NCBI RefSeq assembly: GCF_016917755.1
Contig: NZ_CP070326.1
Coordinates: forward strand, 7,192,001 to 7,256,000
From: Streptomyces noursei
Lineage (GTDB): Bacteria > Actinomycetota > Actinomycetes > Streptomycetales > Streptomycetaceae
Direction: 5' to 3'
DNA: 64,000 nt
Shown: positions 7,877 to 16,806 of the stretch, one piece after another
Position numbering within the stretch: position 1 is the first letter of the stretch
How the letters are laid out: the number at the start of each line of letters is the position of its first letter
Position numbers and translations under genes: made by a program
Notes under the pieces: generated by a model
Databases searched by the model: none
What the model was told of the DNA's origin: nothing
The model's input: the letters and a program-made list of their open reading frames with translations, nothing else

Positions 7877-9463
7877 ATGCCCCGCTCAGGCGCGTCCGGA
7901 CTGCGCATCAAGTCCCCCGACCTCCTCATCGCCGAATCAGGGGCGGACCTCCAGGGCCATGGCCTGCGGCGCAGCATGGGCCTGTTCCAGCTCATCTGCT
8001 TCGGCGTCGGTGCCATCGTCGGCACCGGCATCTTCGTCGGGCTCTCCGACACCGTCGCCCAGGCCGGCCCCGCGGTCGTCGTCTCCTTCGTCCTGGCGGC
8101 CGTCACCTGCATCTTCACCGCCTTCGCCTTCGCCGAGCTGGGCGGCGCGATCCCGGTCTCCGGCAGCTCGTACTCCTACGCCTACGCCACCCTCGGCGAG
8201 CGCGCCGCCTTCCTCGTCGGCTGGTGCCTGCTGCTCGAATACGGCGTCTCGGTCTCGGCGGTCGCGGTCGGCTGGGGCCAGTACCTCAACCAGCTGCTCG
8301 GCAGCCTGACGGGCTGGCAGTTGCCCGCCGCGCTCGCCAACCCGCCGGGCGACGGCGGCGTCGTCAACCTCCCGGCGGTGCTCGTGGTGCTGCTGGCCGC
8401 GGTGCTGCTGGTCCGCGGCGTCCGGGAGAGCGCCCGCGCCACCGCCGCGATGGCGGTGCTCAAGCTGCTGGTCCTGGTGCTGTTCTGCGTGATCGGCTTC
8501 GGCGCCTTCCGCAGCGGGAACCTCTCCCCGTTCGCCCCGGAGGGCCTGGCCGGGATCACCTCCGGCGCCTCCATCGCGTTCTTCTCGTACATCGGCTTCG
8601 ACTCGATCACCACCGCCGGCGAGGAGGCACGGAACCCGCGCCGCGACGTCCCCGTCGCGATCATGGTCTGCATCGGAGTGGTCACCGTCCTGTACTGCCT
8701 GGTCGCGCTCGCCGCCATCGGCGCGCTCTCCGCCGGGCAGGTCGCGGGCCGCCCCGCCGCGCTGTCGCTGATCGTCGACCGGGTCACGCACTCCGGCATC
8801 GGCGGCACGGTGATCGCCTTCGGCGCGGTCGTCGCCATCGCCTCCGTGGTCCTGGCCGTGATGTACGGGCAGACCCGCATCCTGATGTCGATGGCGCGGG
8901 ACGGGCTGGTCCCCGGGGTCTTCGCGCGGGTCTCGCCCCGGACCGCCACGCCCGTCGCCAACACCTGGATCGTCGCCGGGGTCTTCGCCCTCCCGGCCGC
9001 GGTCGTCCCGCTGGACATGGTGATGAACCTGAGCAGCGCCGGCACGCTGGTGGCCATGGCGGCGGTCAACGTCAGTGTGCTGATCCTGCGCCGCAAGCGG
9101 CCCGACCTGCCGCGCCGCTTCCGGGTGCCGCTCTACCCGCTCAGCCCGCTGCTCGGCATCGCCTTCTGCGGCTACCTCGTCTACGGCACCGGCCCGGCCA
9201 CCTGGCTCCAGCTGGCCGTGTTCCTCGTCGTCGGTGTGGTCGGGTACGAGCTGTACGGGCGCCGGCACTCGCGCCTCTCGGCCGCAGCGGGCGGGGACGG
9301 AACCCCCGGGTCCGGGACGGGCACCGCCCAGGAGGGTCAGGAGGGTGCGGAGTCGCCCCGGGGAGGCGCCGCCGGTGCTGCGCCGGCCACCGCCCCGGAA
9401 GGGCGGTCCGCCGGTGCGCCCGCGGTCACGGCAGCCGCGGCTCCCGCAGCGCCGGAAGCGTGA
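7877..9463 (+). CDS. APC family amino-acid permease (cationic type)
   Basis: Polytopic inner-membrane amino-acid transporter of 528 aa. After an N-terminal tail ending HGLRRSMGLFQL, about 12 hydrophobic segments run to near residue 470. The signature GVGAIVGTGIFVG in helix 1 and FFSYIGFDSITTAGEEARNP in the middle match the CAT/YfnA branch. The C-terminus is a disordered tail of about 70 residues rich in G, A, T and E. ATG 7877 is chosen for the purine-rich GAGAGAGAAC just upstream. Beside arcA and the carbamoyltransferase gene it is plausibly an arginine or ornithine carrier. Confidence 0.88.
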   Translation: MPRSGASGLRIKSPDLLIAESGADLQGHGLRRSMGLFQLICFGVGAIVGTGIFVGLSDTVAQAGPAVVVSFVLAAVTCIFTAFAFAELGGAIPVSGSSYSYAYATLGERAAFLVGWCLLLEYGVSVSAVAVGWGQYLNQLLGSLTGWQLPAALANPPGDGGVVNLPAVLVVLLAAVLLVRGVRESARATAAMAVLKLLVLVLFCVIGFGAFRSGNLSPFAPEGLAGITSGASIAFFSYIGFDSITTAGEEARNPRRDVPVAIMVCIGVVTVLYCLVALAAIGALSAGQVAGRPAALSLIVDRVTHSGIGGTVIAFGAVVAIASVVLAVMYGQTRILMSMARDGLVPGVFARVSPRTATPVANTWIVAGVFALPAAVVPLDMVMNLSSAGTLVAMAAVNVSVLILRRKRPDLPRRFRVPLYPLSPLLGIAFCGYLVYGTGPATWLQLAVFLVVGVVGYELYGRRHSRLSAAAGGDGTPGSGTGTAQEGQEGAESPRGGAAGAAPATAPEGRSAGAPAVTAAAAPAAPEA

Positions 9464-9985
9464 ACCACACCGCCTTGCCGTGCGGCGTCCGCCGGCAGCC
9501 GGCGGACGTGCTCAGCCCCCGCACCAGCCGCAGCCCCCGCCCGACGACCGGCGAGCGCTGACCGACCGCGGCCCCGAACTCCCGGCGGCCGGACCCGCCG
9601 CGCGCCCCGTCCGCTCCGCGTCGCAGGCCGCGGCGAGCAGCCCCACCACCGGCGTCGGATCCGCGCCGTGCACCTCCACCTCGCAGCCCGCCGCCCGCGC
9701 CCGCACCACCAGGGCGACGGGCCCGGGGCCGCGGGTGTGCGCGACGGCGTTGGCGACGAGTTCGGCGGCGAACAGCGCGGCGGTCACGTGGTCCGCGGTG
9801 GCCCGCAGATCGCGGAGCGCGGCGCCGGCCAGCGCACGGGCGGGGGGCACCGCGGACGGGGCGTGCGGCAGCTCGATCCGCCAGCACTCGGGGCCGGACG
9901 GCCCGGACCCGTGCCGCGCGGTCGGTTCCTTCGGCTGCGCCACCGGCATGCGCCGCTCCCTTCGCGGCGGGCCGGCGTGCGGCAC
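9426..9985 (-). pseudogene. HATPase_c anti-sigma-like regulator, frameshifted
   Basis: The start encodes an RsbW-like ATP-binding protein: ALFAAELVANAVAHTRGPGP is the N-box region. That frame runs into nonsense and stops at 9512, while the proper ending, with the G-box VVGRGLRLVRGL and the tail HGKAVWFTLP, continues in another frame to 9426. The two frames differ by one base, so a single indel near 9560-9640, in G-rich sequence, would restore one protein of about 185 aa. It is a recent pseudogene or a sequencing error. Confidence 0.65.
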
Positions 9986-10013
9986 GCCGCACCCCGACCG
10001 GATATCGCGCCCT

Positions 10014-10042
10014 CGTGACGACAGTCACAGACCGGTGATAGC
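10014..10042 (+). promoter_or_regulatory. Shared regulatory element, copy 1 (hydratase promoter)
   Basis: Twenty-nine bases beginning CGTGACGACAGTCA and ending GATAGC recur almost unchanged at 19379-19407 before the acyl-CoA dehydrogenase gene. The core is a dyad TGAC-N4-GTCA followed by CAGACCG. It lies about 100 bp before the hydratase start. Presumed PaaX operator plus -10 region; the binding protein is inferred. Confidence 0.6.
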
Positions 10043-10138
10043 TTCGAAGGGCATCTCGCACGTCCCGCACCGCCACCGCATCCGCATCCGCGGCCACCGC
10101 ACGCACCAGCCGTCCGGCTGAAGGGGGCAGGCAGTCCG

Positions 10139-10966
10139 ATGAGCCCGTTCGCAGGATCCGCCCGCAGCACCGGCGCATGGCAGCACATCCGGGTCAGCAG
10201 GGAGGACGGCGTCGCCACCGTCACCCTCGCCCGCCCCGAGAAGCTCAATGCGCTCACTTTCGAGGCATACGCCGACCTCCGCGACCTGCTCGCCGAACTC
10301 TCCCGGGAGCGCTCGGTGCGCGCCCTGGTCCTGGCCGGCGAGGGCCGCGGCTTCTGCTCCGGCGGCGACGTCGAGGAGATCATCGGTGTCACCCTCGGCA
10401 TGGACACCGCCCAACTCCTGGACTTCAACCGGATGACCGGGCAGGTCGTCCGGGCGATCCGGGAGTGCCCCTTCCCGGTCGTCGCGGCGGTGCACGGAGT
10501 GGCCGCCGGCGCCGGCGCGGTGCTCGCCCTGGCCGCCGACTTCCGGATCGCCGACCCCTCCGCCCGCTTCGCGTTCCTCTTCACCCGGGTCGGCCTCTCC
10601 GGCGGCGACATGGGCGCGGCCTACCTCCTCCCGCGCGTCATCGGCCTCGGCCACGCCACCCGGGTGCTGATGCTCGGCGACCCGGTCCGCGCCCCCGAGG
10701 CCGAACGCCTCGGCCTGATCAGCGAGTTGGCCGAGGAGGGCCGCGCCGACGAGCGGGCCGCAGCGCTCGCCCGCCGGCTCGCCGAGGGCCCGGCGCTCGC
10801 CCACGCCCAGACCAAGGCGCTGCTCACCGCCGAACTCGACATGCCACTGGCCGCCGCCGTCGAACTGGACGCATCCACCCAGGCGTTGCTGATGAACAGC
10901 GCCGACTACGCCGAGTTCCACGCCGCCTTCACCGAGAAGCGGCCGCCCAAGTGGCAGGGGAAGTGA
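10139..10966 (+). CDS. Enoyl-CoA hydratase/isomerase family protein
   Basis: Crotonase-fold enzyme of 275 aa acting on a CoA thioester, probably a ring-cleavage or beta-oxidation step of 2-aminobenzoyl-CoA breakdown. GEGRGFCSGGDVEE forms the first oxyanion-hole segment and AAVHGVAAGAGAVLALAADF the second. The general acid-base position falls in LFTRVGLSGGDMG. Its stop overlaps the GTG start of the monooxygenase/reductase (GTGA at 10963-10966), so the two are co-translated. Confidence 0.9.
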   Translation: MSPFAGSARSTGAWQHIRVSREDGVATVTLARPEKLNALTFEAYADLRDLLAELSRERSVRALVLAGEGRGFCSGGDVEEIIGVTLGMDTAQLLDFNRMTGQVVRAIRECPFPVVAAVHGVAAGAGAVLALAADFRIADPSARFAFLFTRVGLSGGDMGAAYLLPRVIGLGHATRVLMLGDPVRAPEAERLGLISELAEEGRADERAAALARRLAEGPALAHAQTKALLTAELDMPLAAAVELDASTQALLMNSADYAEFHAAFTEKRPPKWQGK

Positions 10967-13443
10967 CCGCGCCCGCCGGCCCGGGCCACCGGCCGCTGAA
11001 GGTCGCCGTCCTCGGCGGCGGCCCCGGCGGGCTCTACGCCGCCGCCCTGCTCAAACGCCTCGACCCGGCCCGCGAGATCACCGTCTGGGAGCGCAACGCC
11101 CCCGACGACACCTTCGGCTTCGGCGTCGTCCTCTCCGACGAGACCCTCGGCGGCATCGAACACGCCGACCCGGTCGTCTACCGCGCCCTGCAGGCGGAGT
11201 TCGTGCGCTGGGACGACATCGACATCGTGCACCGCGGCCGCACCCTCACCTCCGGCGGCCACGGCTTCGCCGCCCTGGGCCGCCGCCGGCTGCTGGCGGT
11301 CCTCCACGAGCGCTGCCGCGCGCTGGGCGTCCGGCTGCGCTTCCGCACCGAGGCCCCGCCGGCCGCCCATCTCGCCCGCGACCACGACCTGGTGATCGCC
11401 GCCGACGGCGTGCACAGCACCACCCGCACCGCGCACGCCGACGTCTTCCGGCCCCGGCTGACCACCCACCGCTGCCGCTACATCTGGCTCTCCGCCGACT
11501 TCGCCCTGGACGCCTTCCGCTTCGAGATCGCCGACACCGGCCACGGCATCGCCCAGCTCCACGCCTATCCCTACGCCCACCCGTCACCCGACCACCACCC
11601 CTCAACGACGCCTCGGCGGCCCCTTCGCTCGTCACCCGACCCCCACCCCTCAACGACGCCTCGGCGGCCCCTTCGCTCGTCACCCGACCCCCACCCCTCA
11701 ACGACGCCTCGGCGGCTCCCTCGCCCGTCGCCCGACCGCCCCGGCGCGCCCGACGGTGGCGCCAGCACCGTCATCGTCGAGATGCGCGAGGAGGTCTGGC
11801 GCGCCAACGGCCTGGACACCAGCGACGAGCACGCCTCGGCCGCCTGGTGCGCCGAGCTCTTCGCCGACACCCTGCGCGGCCGTCCGCTGCGCACCAACAA
11901 CTCCACCTGGACCGCCTTCCGCACGGTCGTCAACGAACGCTGGTCGCATGGCCGGATCGTGCTGCTCGGCGACGCCGCGCACACCGCCCACTTCTCCATC
12001 GGCTCCGGCACCAAGCTCGCCGTCGAGGACGCCCTCGCGCTCGCCGCCTGCCTCCGGGAACAGCCCACCCTGCCGGACGCCCTCGCCGCCTACGAGGACG
12101 AGCGCTGCCCCGTCGTCGCCTCCACCCAGCGCGCCGCCCGCGCCAGCCTCGCGTGGTTCGAGGACCTGGCCACCTACACCGCGCAGCCGCCGCACCAGTT
12201 CGCCTTCAACCTGCTCACCCGCAGCCGCCGGGTCACCCACGACAACCTGCGGCTGCGCGACGCGGACTTCACCGACACGGTGGCCCGGGAGGCGGGCGTC
12301 CCCGACGGGACGCCGCCGATGTTCACCCCCTTCCGGCTGCGCGGGCTGACCCTGCGCAACCGGGTCGTGGTCTCCCCGATGGACATGTACTCCGCGGACG
12401 GCGACGGCACCCCCGGCGACTTCCACCTCGTCCACCTCGGCGCCCGAGCGCTGGGCGGCGCCGGCCTGGTGATGACGGAAATGGTGTGCGTCAGCCCCGA
12501 GGGGCGGATCACCCCGGCCTGTTCCGGGCTGTACGCGCCGGAACACGAGCGGGCCTGGCGGCGCGTCACCGACTTCGTGCACGCCCAAGCCCCCGGCACC
12601 GCCCTCGGCGTCCAGCTCGGCCACTCCGGCCGCAAGGGCTCCACCCGGCGCATGTGGGAGGGCATCGACCAGCCGCTCCCGGACGGCAACTGGCCCCTTG
12701 TCGCCCCCTCCGCACTGCCCTACCGCCCCGACGTCAACCAGATCCCGCACGCCCTGAGCGCCGTCGAACTCGTCGCCGTGCGCGAGCAGTTCACCCGTTC
12801 CGCGGCCGCCGCCGCGCGCGCCGGCTTCGACCTCCTCGAACTCCACTGCGCACACGGCTACCTCCTCTCCGGATTCCTCTCGCCGCTGACCAACCGGCGC
12901 ACCGACGCCTACGGCGGCTCGCTCGCCGGCCGTCTCCGCTTCCCCCTGGAGGTCTTCGACGCGGTACGGGAACAATGGCCGGCGGACCGCCCCATGACGG
13001 TGCGGATCTCCGCCACCGACTGGGCGGAGGGCGGCACCACCCCGGACGACGCGGTGGCCATCGCGGCGGCCTTCGCCGAGCACGGCGCCGACGCCATCGA
13101 CGTCTCCACCGGGCAGGTCGTGCCGCATGAACGCCCCGACTTCGGCCGCTCCTACCAGACCCCGTTCGCCGACCGCATCCGCAACACCCTCGGCATCCCG
13201 GTCATCGCGGTCGGCGCCATCTCCTCCTGGGACGACGTCAACTCCCTGATCCTGGCCGGCCGCGCCGACCTGTGCGCGCTGGCCCGACCCCACCTCTACG
13301 ATCCGCACTGGACCCTGCACGCCGCCGCCGAACAGGGCTACACCGGACCGGGCGCACCCTGGCCGCTGCCCTACCAGGCCGGCAGCCGCACCCCGCCGAC
13401 CGGCCGCACCGACGCGCCGAAGCCCCGCCTCACGCTGCACTGA
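10963..13443 (+). CDS. 2-aminobenzoyl-CoA monooxygenase/reductase (FAD monooxygenase fused to Old Yellow Enzyme)
   Basis: Dearomatizing two-domain flavoenzyme of 826 aa, also annotated in genomes as bifunctional salicylyl-CoA 5-hydroxylase/oxidoreductase. The N-terminal half is a class A FAD monooxygenase: GGGPGGLYAA Rossmann motif near residue 15, and the second FAD motif GRIVLLGDAAHTAHFS. The C-terminal half, from about nt 12318 (MFTPFRLRGLTLRNRVVVSP), is an OYE-type FMN reductase with HCAHGYLLSGFLSP, IDVSTG and ALARPHL. The start is GTG 10963 (GTGA overlap) or GTG 10951 in the same frame. An unusual proline-rich insertion of three 16-residue repeats lies in the monooxygenase domain at 11584-11739. 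Confidence 0.9.
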   Translation: MTAPAGPGHRPLKVAVLGGGPGGLYAAALLKRLDPAREITVWERNAPDDTFGFGVVLSDETLGGIEHADPVVYRALQAEFVRWDDIDIVHRGRTLTSGGHGFAALGRRRLLAVLHERCRALGVRLRFRTEAPPAAHLARDHDLVIAADGVHSTTRTAHADVFRPRLTTHRCRYIWLSADFALDAFRFEIADTGHGIAQLHAYPYAHPSPDHHPSTTPRRPLRSSPDPHPSTTPRRPLRSSPDPHPSTTPRRLPRPSPDRPGAPDGGASTVIVEMREEVWRANGLDTSDEHASAAWCAELFADTLRGRPLRTNNSTWTAFRTVVNERWSHGRIVLLGDAAHTAHFSIGSGTKLAVEDALALAACLREQPTLPDALAAYEDERCPVVASTQRAARASLAWFEDLATYTAQPPHQFAFNLLTRSRRVTHDNLRLRDADFTDTVAREAGVPDGTPPMFTPFRLRGLTLRNRVVVSPMDMYSADGDGTPGDFHLVHLGARALGGAGLVMTEMVCVSPEGRITPACSGLYAPEHERAWRRVTDFVHAQAPGTALGVQLGHSGRKGSTRRMWEGIDQPLPDGNWPLVAPSALPYRPDVNQIPHALSAVELVAVREQFTRSAAAAARAGFDLLELHCAHGYLLSGFLSPLTNRRTDAYGGSLAGRLRFPLEVFDAVREQWPADRPMTVRISATDWAEGGTTPDDAVAIAAAFAEHGADAIDVSTGQVVPHERPDFGRSYQTPFADRIRNTLGIPVIAVGAISSWDDVNSLILAGRADLCALARPHLYDPHWTLHAAAEQGYTGPGAPWPLPYQAGSRTPPTGRTDAPKPRLTLH
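11584..11739 (+). repeat. 48-bp in-frame minisatellite inside the monooxygenase
   Basis: Units start at 11584, 11632 and 11680, with a degenerate fourth beginning at 11728, each 48 bp (16 codons). They encode SPDPHPSTTPRRPLRS-type repeats. The insertion lies between QLHAYPYAHP and STVIVEMREEVW, a loop position in the flavin monooxygenase fold. Confidence 0.9.
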
Positions 13444-13513
13444 CGAACCGCATGGTCTGTTTTCCGGTGCCGGGAGCGCCGCCGACCTCGCCGGAGCGGC
13501 CACGGGCGGGCGT

Positions 13514-14131
13514 TCAGACGGCGACCTTCCGGGACCGGCCCTGCGGGTCCAGACGGCTCAGTGCACCCGGCGATGCCAGGCCGGGCAAGGTGTGTCGCCA
13601 CAGCGCCGTGACCCGCTCGGGAAGGTCGGCGCGGTTGGAGGCGGCGTGCGAGTACAACTGCACGCCCAGGTACGCGGCGACGAAGAACTCCGCGGCCCGG
13701 TCCGGCTCGACGGCGGGCAGTAACTCGCCGTTGCTCTGGGCGTCGGTGAATATCGCGGTCATGATGTCGGTCCACGCCTGGTAGGGGACCAGCGGCTCCT
13801 CGGTGAACGTCGTCTCGACCGCGATCCGGGTGCCGGCCTGCAACATCGGGTCGCTGCGCAGGGCCAGCGCGACCTGGTGGGAGAAGTCGATGGCGTCCTG
13901 GAGCCGGGAGTCGCTGACCGGGGGGACGAACGGATCGGTCTGTTCCTCGATGACCGCACGCGCCAGCGCGTCCTTGGACCGGAAGTGGAAGTAGACCGCG
14001 CCCTTCGTGACCCCCGCGCGCTGGATGATTTTCGCGATCGTCGCCCCCTGGTACCCGCGGGCGCCGATGACATGGGCCGCGGCCTCCAGGACGGTGCGTC
14101 GGGTGCGCACTGCGCGTTCCTGTTTGACCAC
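13514..14131 (-). CDS. ScbR-type gamma-butyrolactone receptor homologue (TetR family)
   Basis: TetR-fold repressor of 205 aa. The N-terminus KQERAVRTRRTVLEAAAHVIGARGYQGATIAKII with TKGAVYFHFRSKDALARAV is the typical ArpA/ScbR HTH. Conserved residues of the C-terminal ligand pocket family (DFSHQVALALRSDPMLQAGTRI) are also there. It stands tail to tail with the monooxygenase gene. A second homologue lies at 14772 and a HAD phosphatase at 15877. No AfsA-type butyrolactone synthase is present. A partial dyad (cataccgc/gcggtatg-like) around 14216-14241 may be its autoregulatory element. Confidence 0.85.
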   Translation of the reverse strand: MVKQERAVRTRRTVLEAAAHVIGARGYQGATIAKIIQRAGVTKGAVYFHFRSKDALARAVIEEQTDPFVPPVSDSRLQDAIDFSHQVALALRSDPMLQAGTRIAVETTFTEEPLVPYQAWTDIMTAIFTDAQSNGELLPAVEPDRAAEFFVAAYLGVQLYSHAASNRADLPERVTALWRHTLPGLASPGALSRLDPQGRSRKVAV

Positions 14132-14771
14132 CGGTCATCCTCCGCATGCTGTCGTGATGTTGTTGCACCTGGGGAGACCCGCCGTCGTGGTCGCGCGATC
14201 TCTTGGCGCATCATAAGGAAGCCAACTGTGCGGTATGCGGGAGTCCGCGATGCCGACAGCCGGAGTACGCACGACCGTTGTGCCGGGATCCGGATATGAC
14301 GGCCCGTTACGACGGCCCGTCACATTCACGTCGTCGCCAAGATGCCGCCGAGTGCGGTGGATCGGGTCGGGGGCGGTGCTGCGCGGCCGCCGTCGCGGCG
14401 GTCGCCGGGGCCCCGCGGGCGTGGCCGACCGAGGCTTCCGGCGGTGCCCTCACGTCCGTGAACGCTTTCACCGCCCGTGCGGCAGGCGGGAGTTCACGGC
14501 CGACGACGAAGGGGGCGGGCCCTCGCGTGCCGCGGGGTGCCGCGCGGCTGCGGGCGTGCGCGTACCCCGGGCTGCCGGCGGAAGGGGCCGTGGAGGCGGC
14601 CGAGGGCTGCGGTACGGCTGGCTCGTTTTCTCGTGCGAGCCGCCGGTGGGGTGAGCGGGCGTCAGAGTGCTCCGGCGCTCACTCGGGGGGTGTCTGGGGG
14701 CGGTCCTGGTCGGGTGGGGAGGCCGGCACGGAGCCGGGGTGCGGCGCGGACCGCCGGTCGCCGCGGGACGG
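14132..14771. other. Gene-free spacer between two ScbR homologues
   Basis: About 640 bp without a credible coding frame; the long open frames here are GC-bias artefacts. It holds the divergent signals for the 13514-14131 gene, a direct repeat ACGGCCCGTTAC/ACGGCCCGTCAC at about 14300-14325, and GC-rich filler downstream of the second receptor gene. Confidence 0.5.
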
Positions 14772-15425
14772 TCAGCCGGCCGGGACCTGCGCCGGCGCGG
14801 GGATGTCGGCGGTCGTGACCCGTCCGCAGACGGTCGGCAGCAGGCCCCACAGTCCGGTGACCGCCTCCGCGTCCCACCATGTCTGGTCCCCGCCGCCGAG
14901 GTGCAGCAGCCCCACCACGATCGACGTCAACAGCTGGGCGGTGCGCCGGGGTTCGGCGTCGGAGGGGTGCGGTCCGGTGAGCCCGCCCCCGACGCCGACC
15001 GGTTCACCGGTGCCGCAGGTGACCGCCTTGTCGAGGAAGAGCGCGTACCAGCGCTGCTCCAGGGCGTGGATGTCCAGACCGGGTGCGGTCTCCGGGCGCA
15101 GCCGGAGCCCGGCGCGCAGCACCGCGTCCGACTGCACCCGGTCGAACAGCTCGACCGTGAAGTCCCGGACGGCGACGGTCAGCGGCTCGGGGGAGCGTTG
15201 GAAGCCCTCCTCGATCTCGTTGAGCGTGGCCAGGGCGGCGTCCCGTACCGCAAGGGTCAGGTCGTCCTTGGATGTGAAGTGGAAGTAGAGGGCGCCCTTG
15301 CTGAGGCGGGCCCGTCGACTGATCTCGACCATGCCCGCGGCGGGCACTCCCTTTTCCAGGAAGGTCTCTGCGGCCGAGCGGATGAGCGCCTGACGGCTCT
15401 GGATGGCGCGATGCTGCGTGGGCAC
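14772..15425 (-). CDS. Second ScbR-like TetR repressor
   Basis: Protein of 217 aa starting VPTQHRAIQSRQALIRSAAETFLEKG, with HTH SKGALYFHFTSKDDLTLAV, the mark of the butyrolactone-receptor family. The C-terminal half (DRVQSDAVLRAGLRLRPETAPG) matches the ligand domain or a pseudo-receptor version of it. GTG 15425 is chosen because upstream codons show no homology; the frame stays open to 15659. The upstream gap holds a 12-bp palindrome at 15483-15494 that could be its operator. It runs opposite to the HAD phosphatase gene at 15877. Confidence 0.82.
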   Translation of the reverse strand: MPTQHRAIQSRQALIRSAAETFLEKGVPAAGMVEISRRARLSKGALYFHFTSKDDLTLAVRDAALATLNEIEEGFQRSPEPLTVAVRDFTVELFDRVQSDAVLRAGLRLRPETAPGLDIHALEQRWYALFLDKAVTCGTGEPVGVGGGLTGPHPSDAEPRRTAQLLTSIVVGLLHLGGGDQTWWDAEAVTGLWGLLPTVCGRVTTADIPAPAQVPAG

Positions 15426-15482
15426 GGTGTCCGTCCCGTCTCTCGTACGACTGCAACGTGAACGTAGTCTACAAAGAAAACC

Positions 15483-15494
15483 AACCGCGCGGTT
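15483..15494. promoter_or_regulatory. Palindrome resembling an autoregulatory element
   Basis: AACCGCGCGGTT is a perfect 12-bp palindrome set in AT-richer flanks (AAAGAAAACC to its left). It lies 58 bp upstream of the second receptor gene. Butyrolactone-receptor operators share CCG/CGG cores with A/T-rich arms, so it is a candidate site. Confidence 0.45.
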
Positions 15495-15652
15495 CGCTAC
15501 GCCGAAGGGAATCGGCCAGATCCCCCCGTCTCTGTCGAGAAGTGATCGTTTGCCTTTGGTTCGGACCTGAATGGCGGACGCCTGGGCTCCGGCGCGTTCA
15601 GTCTGGCCGGGCGGGGAATGCTTGTCGAGCGTCAGGGAGGGGCTAAGGCGCA

Positions 15653-15681
15653 TTGACAAACAGCGCAGGCGGTTTTTAAAT
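15653..15681 (+). promoter_or_regulatory. Promoter with overlapping receptor-operator-like dyad
   Basis: TTGACA (15653-15658) and TTAAAT (15676-15681) are 17 bp apart, a near-consensus sigma-70 type promoter. Between and over them lies AAAC-N10-GTTT, the half-site arrangement of ScbR/MmfR operators. It faces the HAD phosphatase gene at 15877. Confidence 0.6.
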
Positions 15682-15876
15682 CTCCGGAGGCGGTAAACGG
15701 GACGATCCCTCCCGATGCCGCCGCTTCGACGGGTCGCGTACCGCCCTTGGACAACGGTGCGCCCGGCGAGACCGACTCCGCCGCCACAGTCGTCGACCGC
15801 AGGCCCGCCCGACCAGCTGAGCCCGCACAGTCACCCGAGCCCCCGCACCCATCGGAAACCGGAAAGGTCCCCATCC

Positions 15877-16683
15877 ATGCGCGTATCAATGGAAGTCGGC
15901 GAACGTCCTGTGAGAGGCGCGCGGAGCGCCGGTGGCGAAACGCTCAGGGCCGCCGTCTTCGATCTGGACGGCACTCTCGCCAACACCCTGCCCGCGATCA
16001 GCAAGCTGCTGGTCAAGGTTGCCGCGGAGCAGGGCTGTTCGGTGACCGCGCGGCAGGCGGCCGCGGCCATCGGCAAGCCCCCGTCCGCCGCGTTCGGGCG
16101 GCTGCTGGGCCGGCCCGAGGACGACGGCCGGGTGCAGGCCGCCATCACCCGCTACCGGGAGCTGTTCTCCTACGAGGTCCTGTGCCAGGGTCCGCAGCTG
16201 CTCTACCCGGGAGTGACGGCCGGTCTGTCCGCGCTGCGCGCCCACGGCGTCGAACTGGCCGTCGCCACCTCCAAGACCACCGGCAGCGCCGAGGCGCTGC
16301 TCGATGTGATGGGCATCCGCGACCTGGTCGGCCCGGTCATCGGGCAGGACATGGTCCGGCGCGGCAAGCCGCACCCGGAGATGGTGCTGCGCGCGGCCGG
16401 CCGGCTGGGTGTCCCGGCCTGGCAGAGCGCGTATGTGGGGGACACCGTCGGGGACATGAGGATGGCGGTGACCGCGCGCATGGAGCCGGTCGCGGTCACC
16501 TACGGCAGCGGAACGTTCGGTGAGCTCGCCGCGGTCGCCGGGACGCGGATGTGCAGCTCCTTCAAGGACGTCGTGTCGGTGATCGCCGCCGCCCGGCCGC
16601 GCCCGGCGTCCGCCGCCGGTCCGGTCGTCCGGCAGCGCCGAGCCGCCGCCGTCCCGGTGGGAGCGCAGCAGCGGCGACGCTGA
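15877..16683 (+). CDS. HAD family phosphatase (MmfP-like candidate)
   Basis: Soluble haloacid-dehalogenase-fold phosphatase of 268 aa. Motif I is FDLDGTLANT near residue 28, motif II lies in VATSKTTGS, motif III is RGKPHPE and motif IV is YVGDTVGDM. ATG 15877 follows GGAAAGG. Beside two butyrolactone-receptor homologues it could dephosphorylate a furan or butenolide precursor, as MmfP does in the methylenomycin signal pathway; a general phosphoglycolate-phosphatase role is equally possible. The C-terminal 30 residues are basic and low-complexity. Confidence 0.82.
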   Translation: MRVSMEVGERPVRGARSAGGETLRAAVFDLDGTLANTLPAISKLLVKVAAEQGCSVTARQAAAAIGKPPSAAFGRLLGRPEDDGRVQAAITRYRELFSYEVLCQGPQLLYPGVTAGLSALRAHGVELAVATSKTTGSAEALLDVMGIRDLVGPVIGQDMVRRGKPHPEMVLRAAGRLGVPAWQSAYVGDTVGDMRMAVTARMEPVAVTYGSGTFGELAAVAGTRMCSSFKDVVSVIAAARPRPASAAGPVVRQRRAAAVPVGAQQRRR

Positions 16684-16806
16684 CACAGGGGGCACGGGGA
16701 GTGCCCGCGGCCCACGGGAACGGGGCCGCGGGCCGGCGGTGAGGGCGACGGGCGGATGGGGACGCGGGCGTGCTCCCGCTCCTGGCGGTGCCGGGAGCGG
16801 GGGAGT

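Noticed and set aside
10177..10950. Long N-terminal extension of the monooxygenase frame (total 1088 codons)
   Set aside because: The first 258 codons lie in an alternative frame of the enoyl-CoA hydratase and have arginine/proline-rich shadow composition; the enzyme starts at 10951 or 10963.
11584..11739. CRISPR-like array
   Set aside because: The 48-bp units are directly adjacent, without spacers, and in frame; it is a coding minisatellite.
14203..15288. 361-codon plus-strand frame between and over the receptor genes
   Set aside because: Overlaps the well-supported ScbR-like gene on the other strand and has Ser/Arg/Pro shadow composition.
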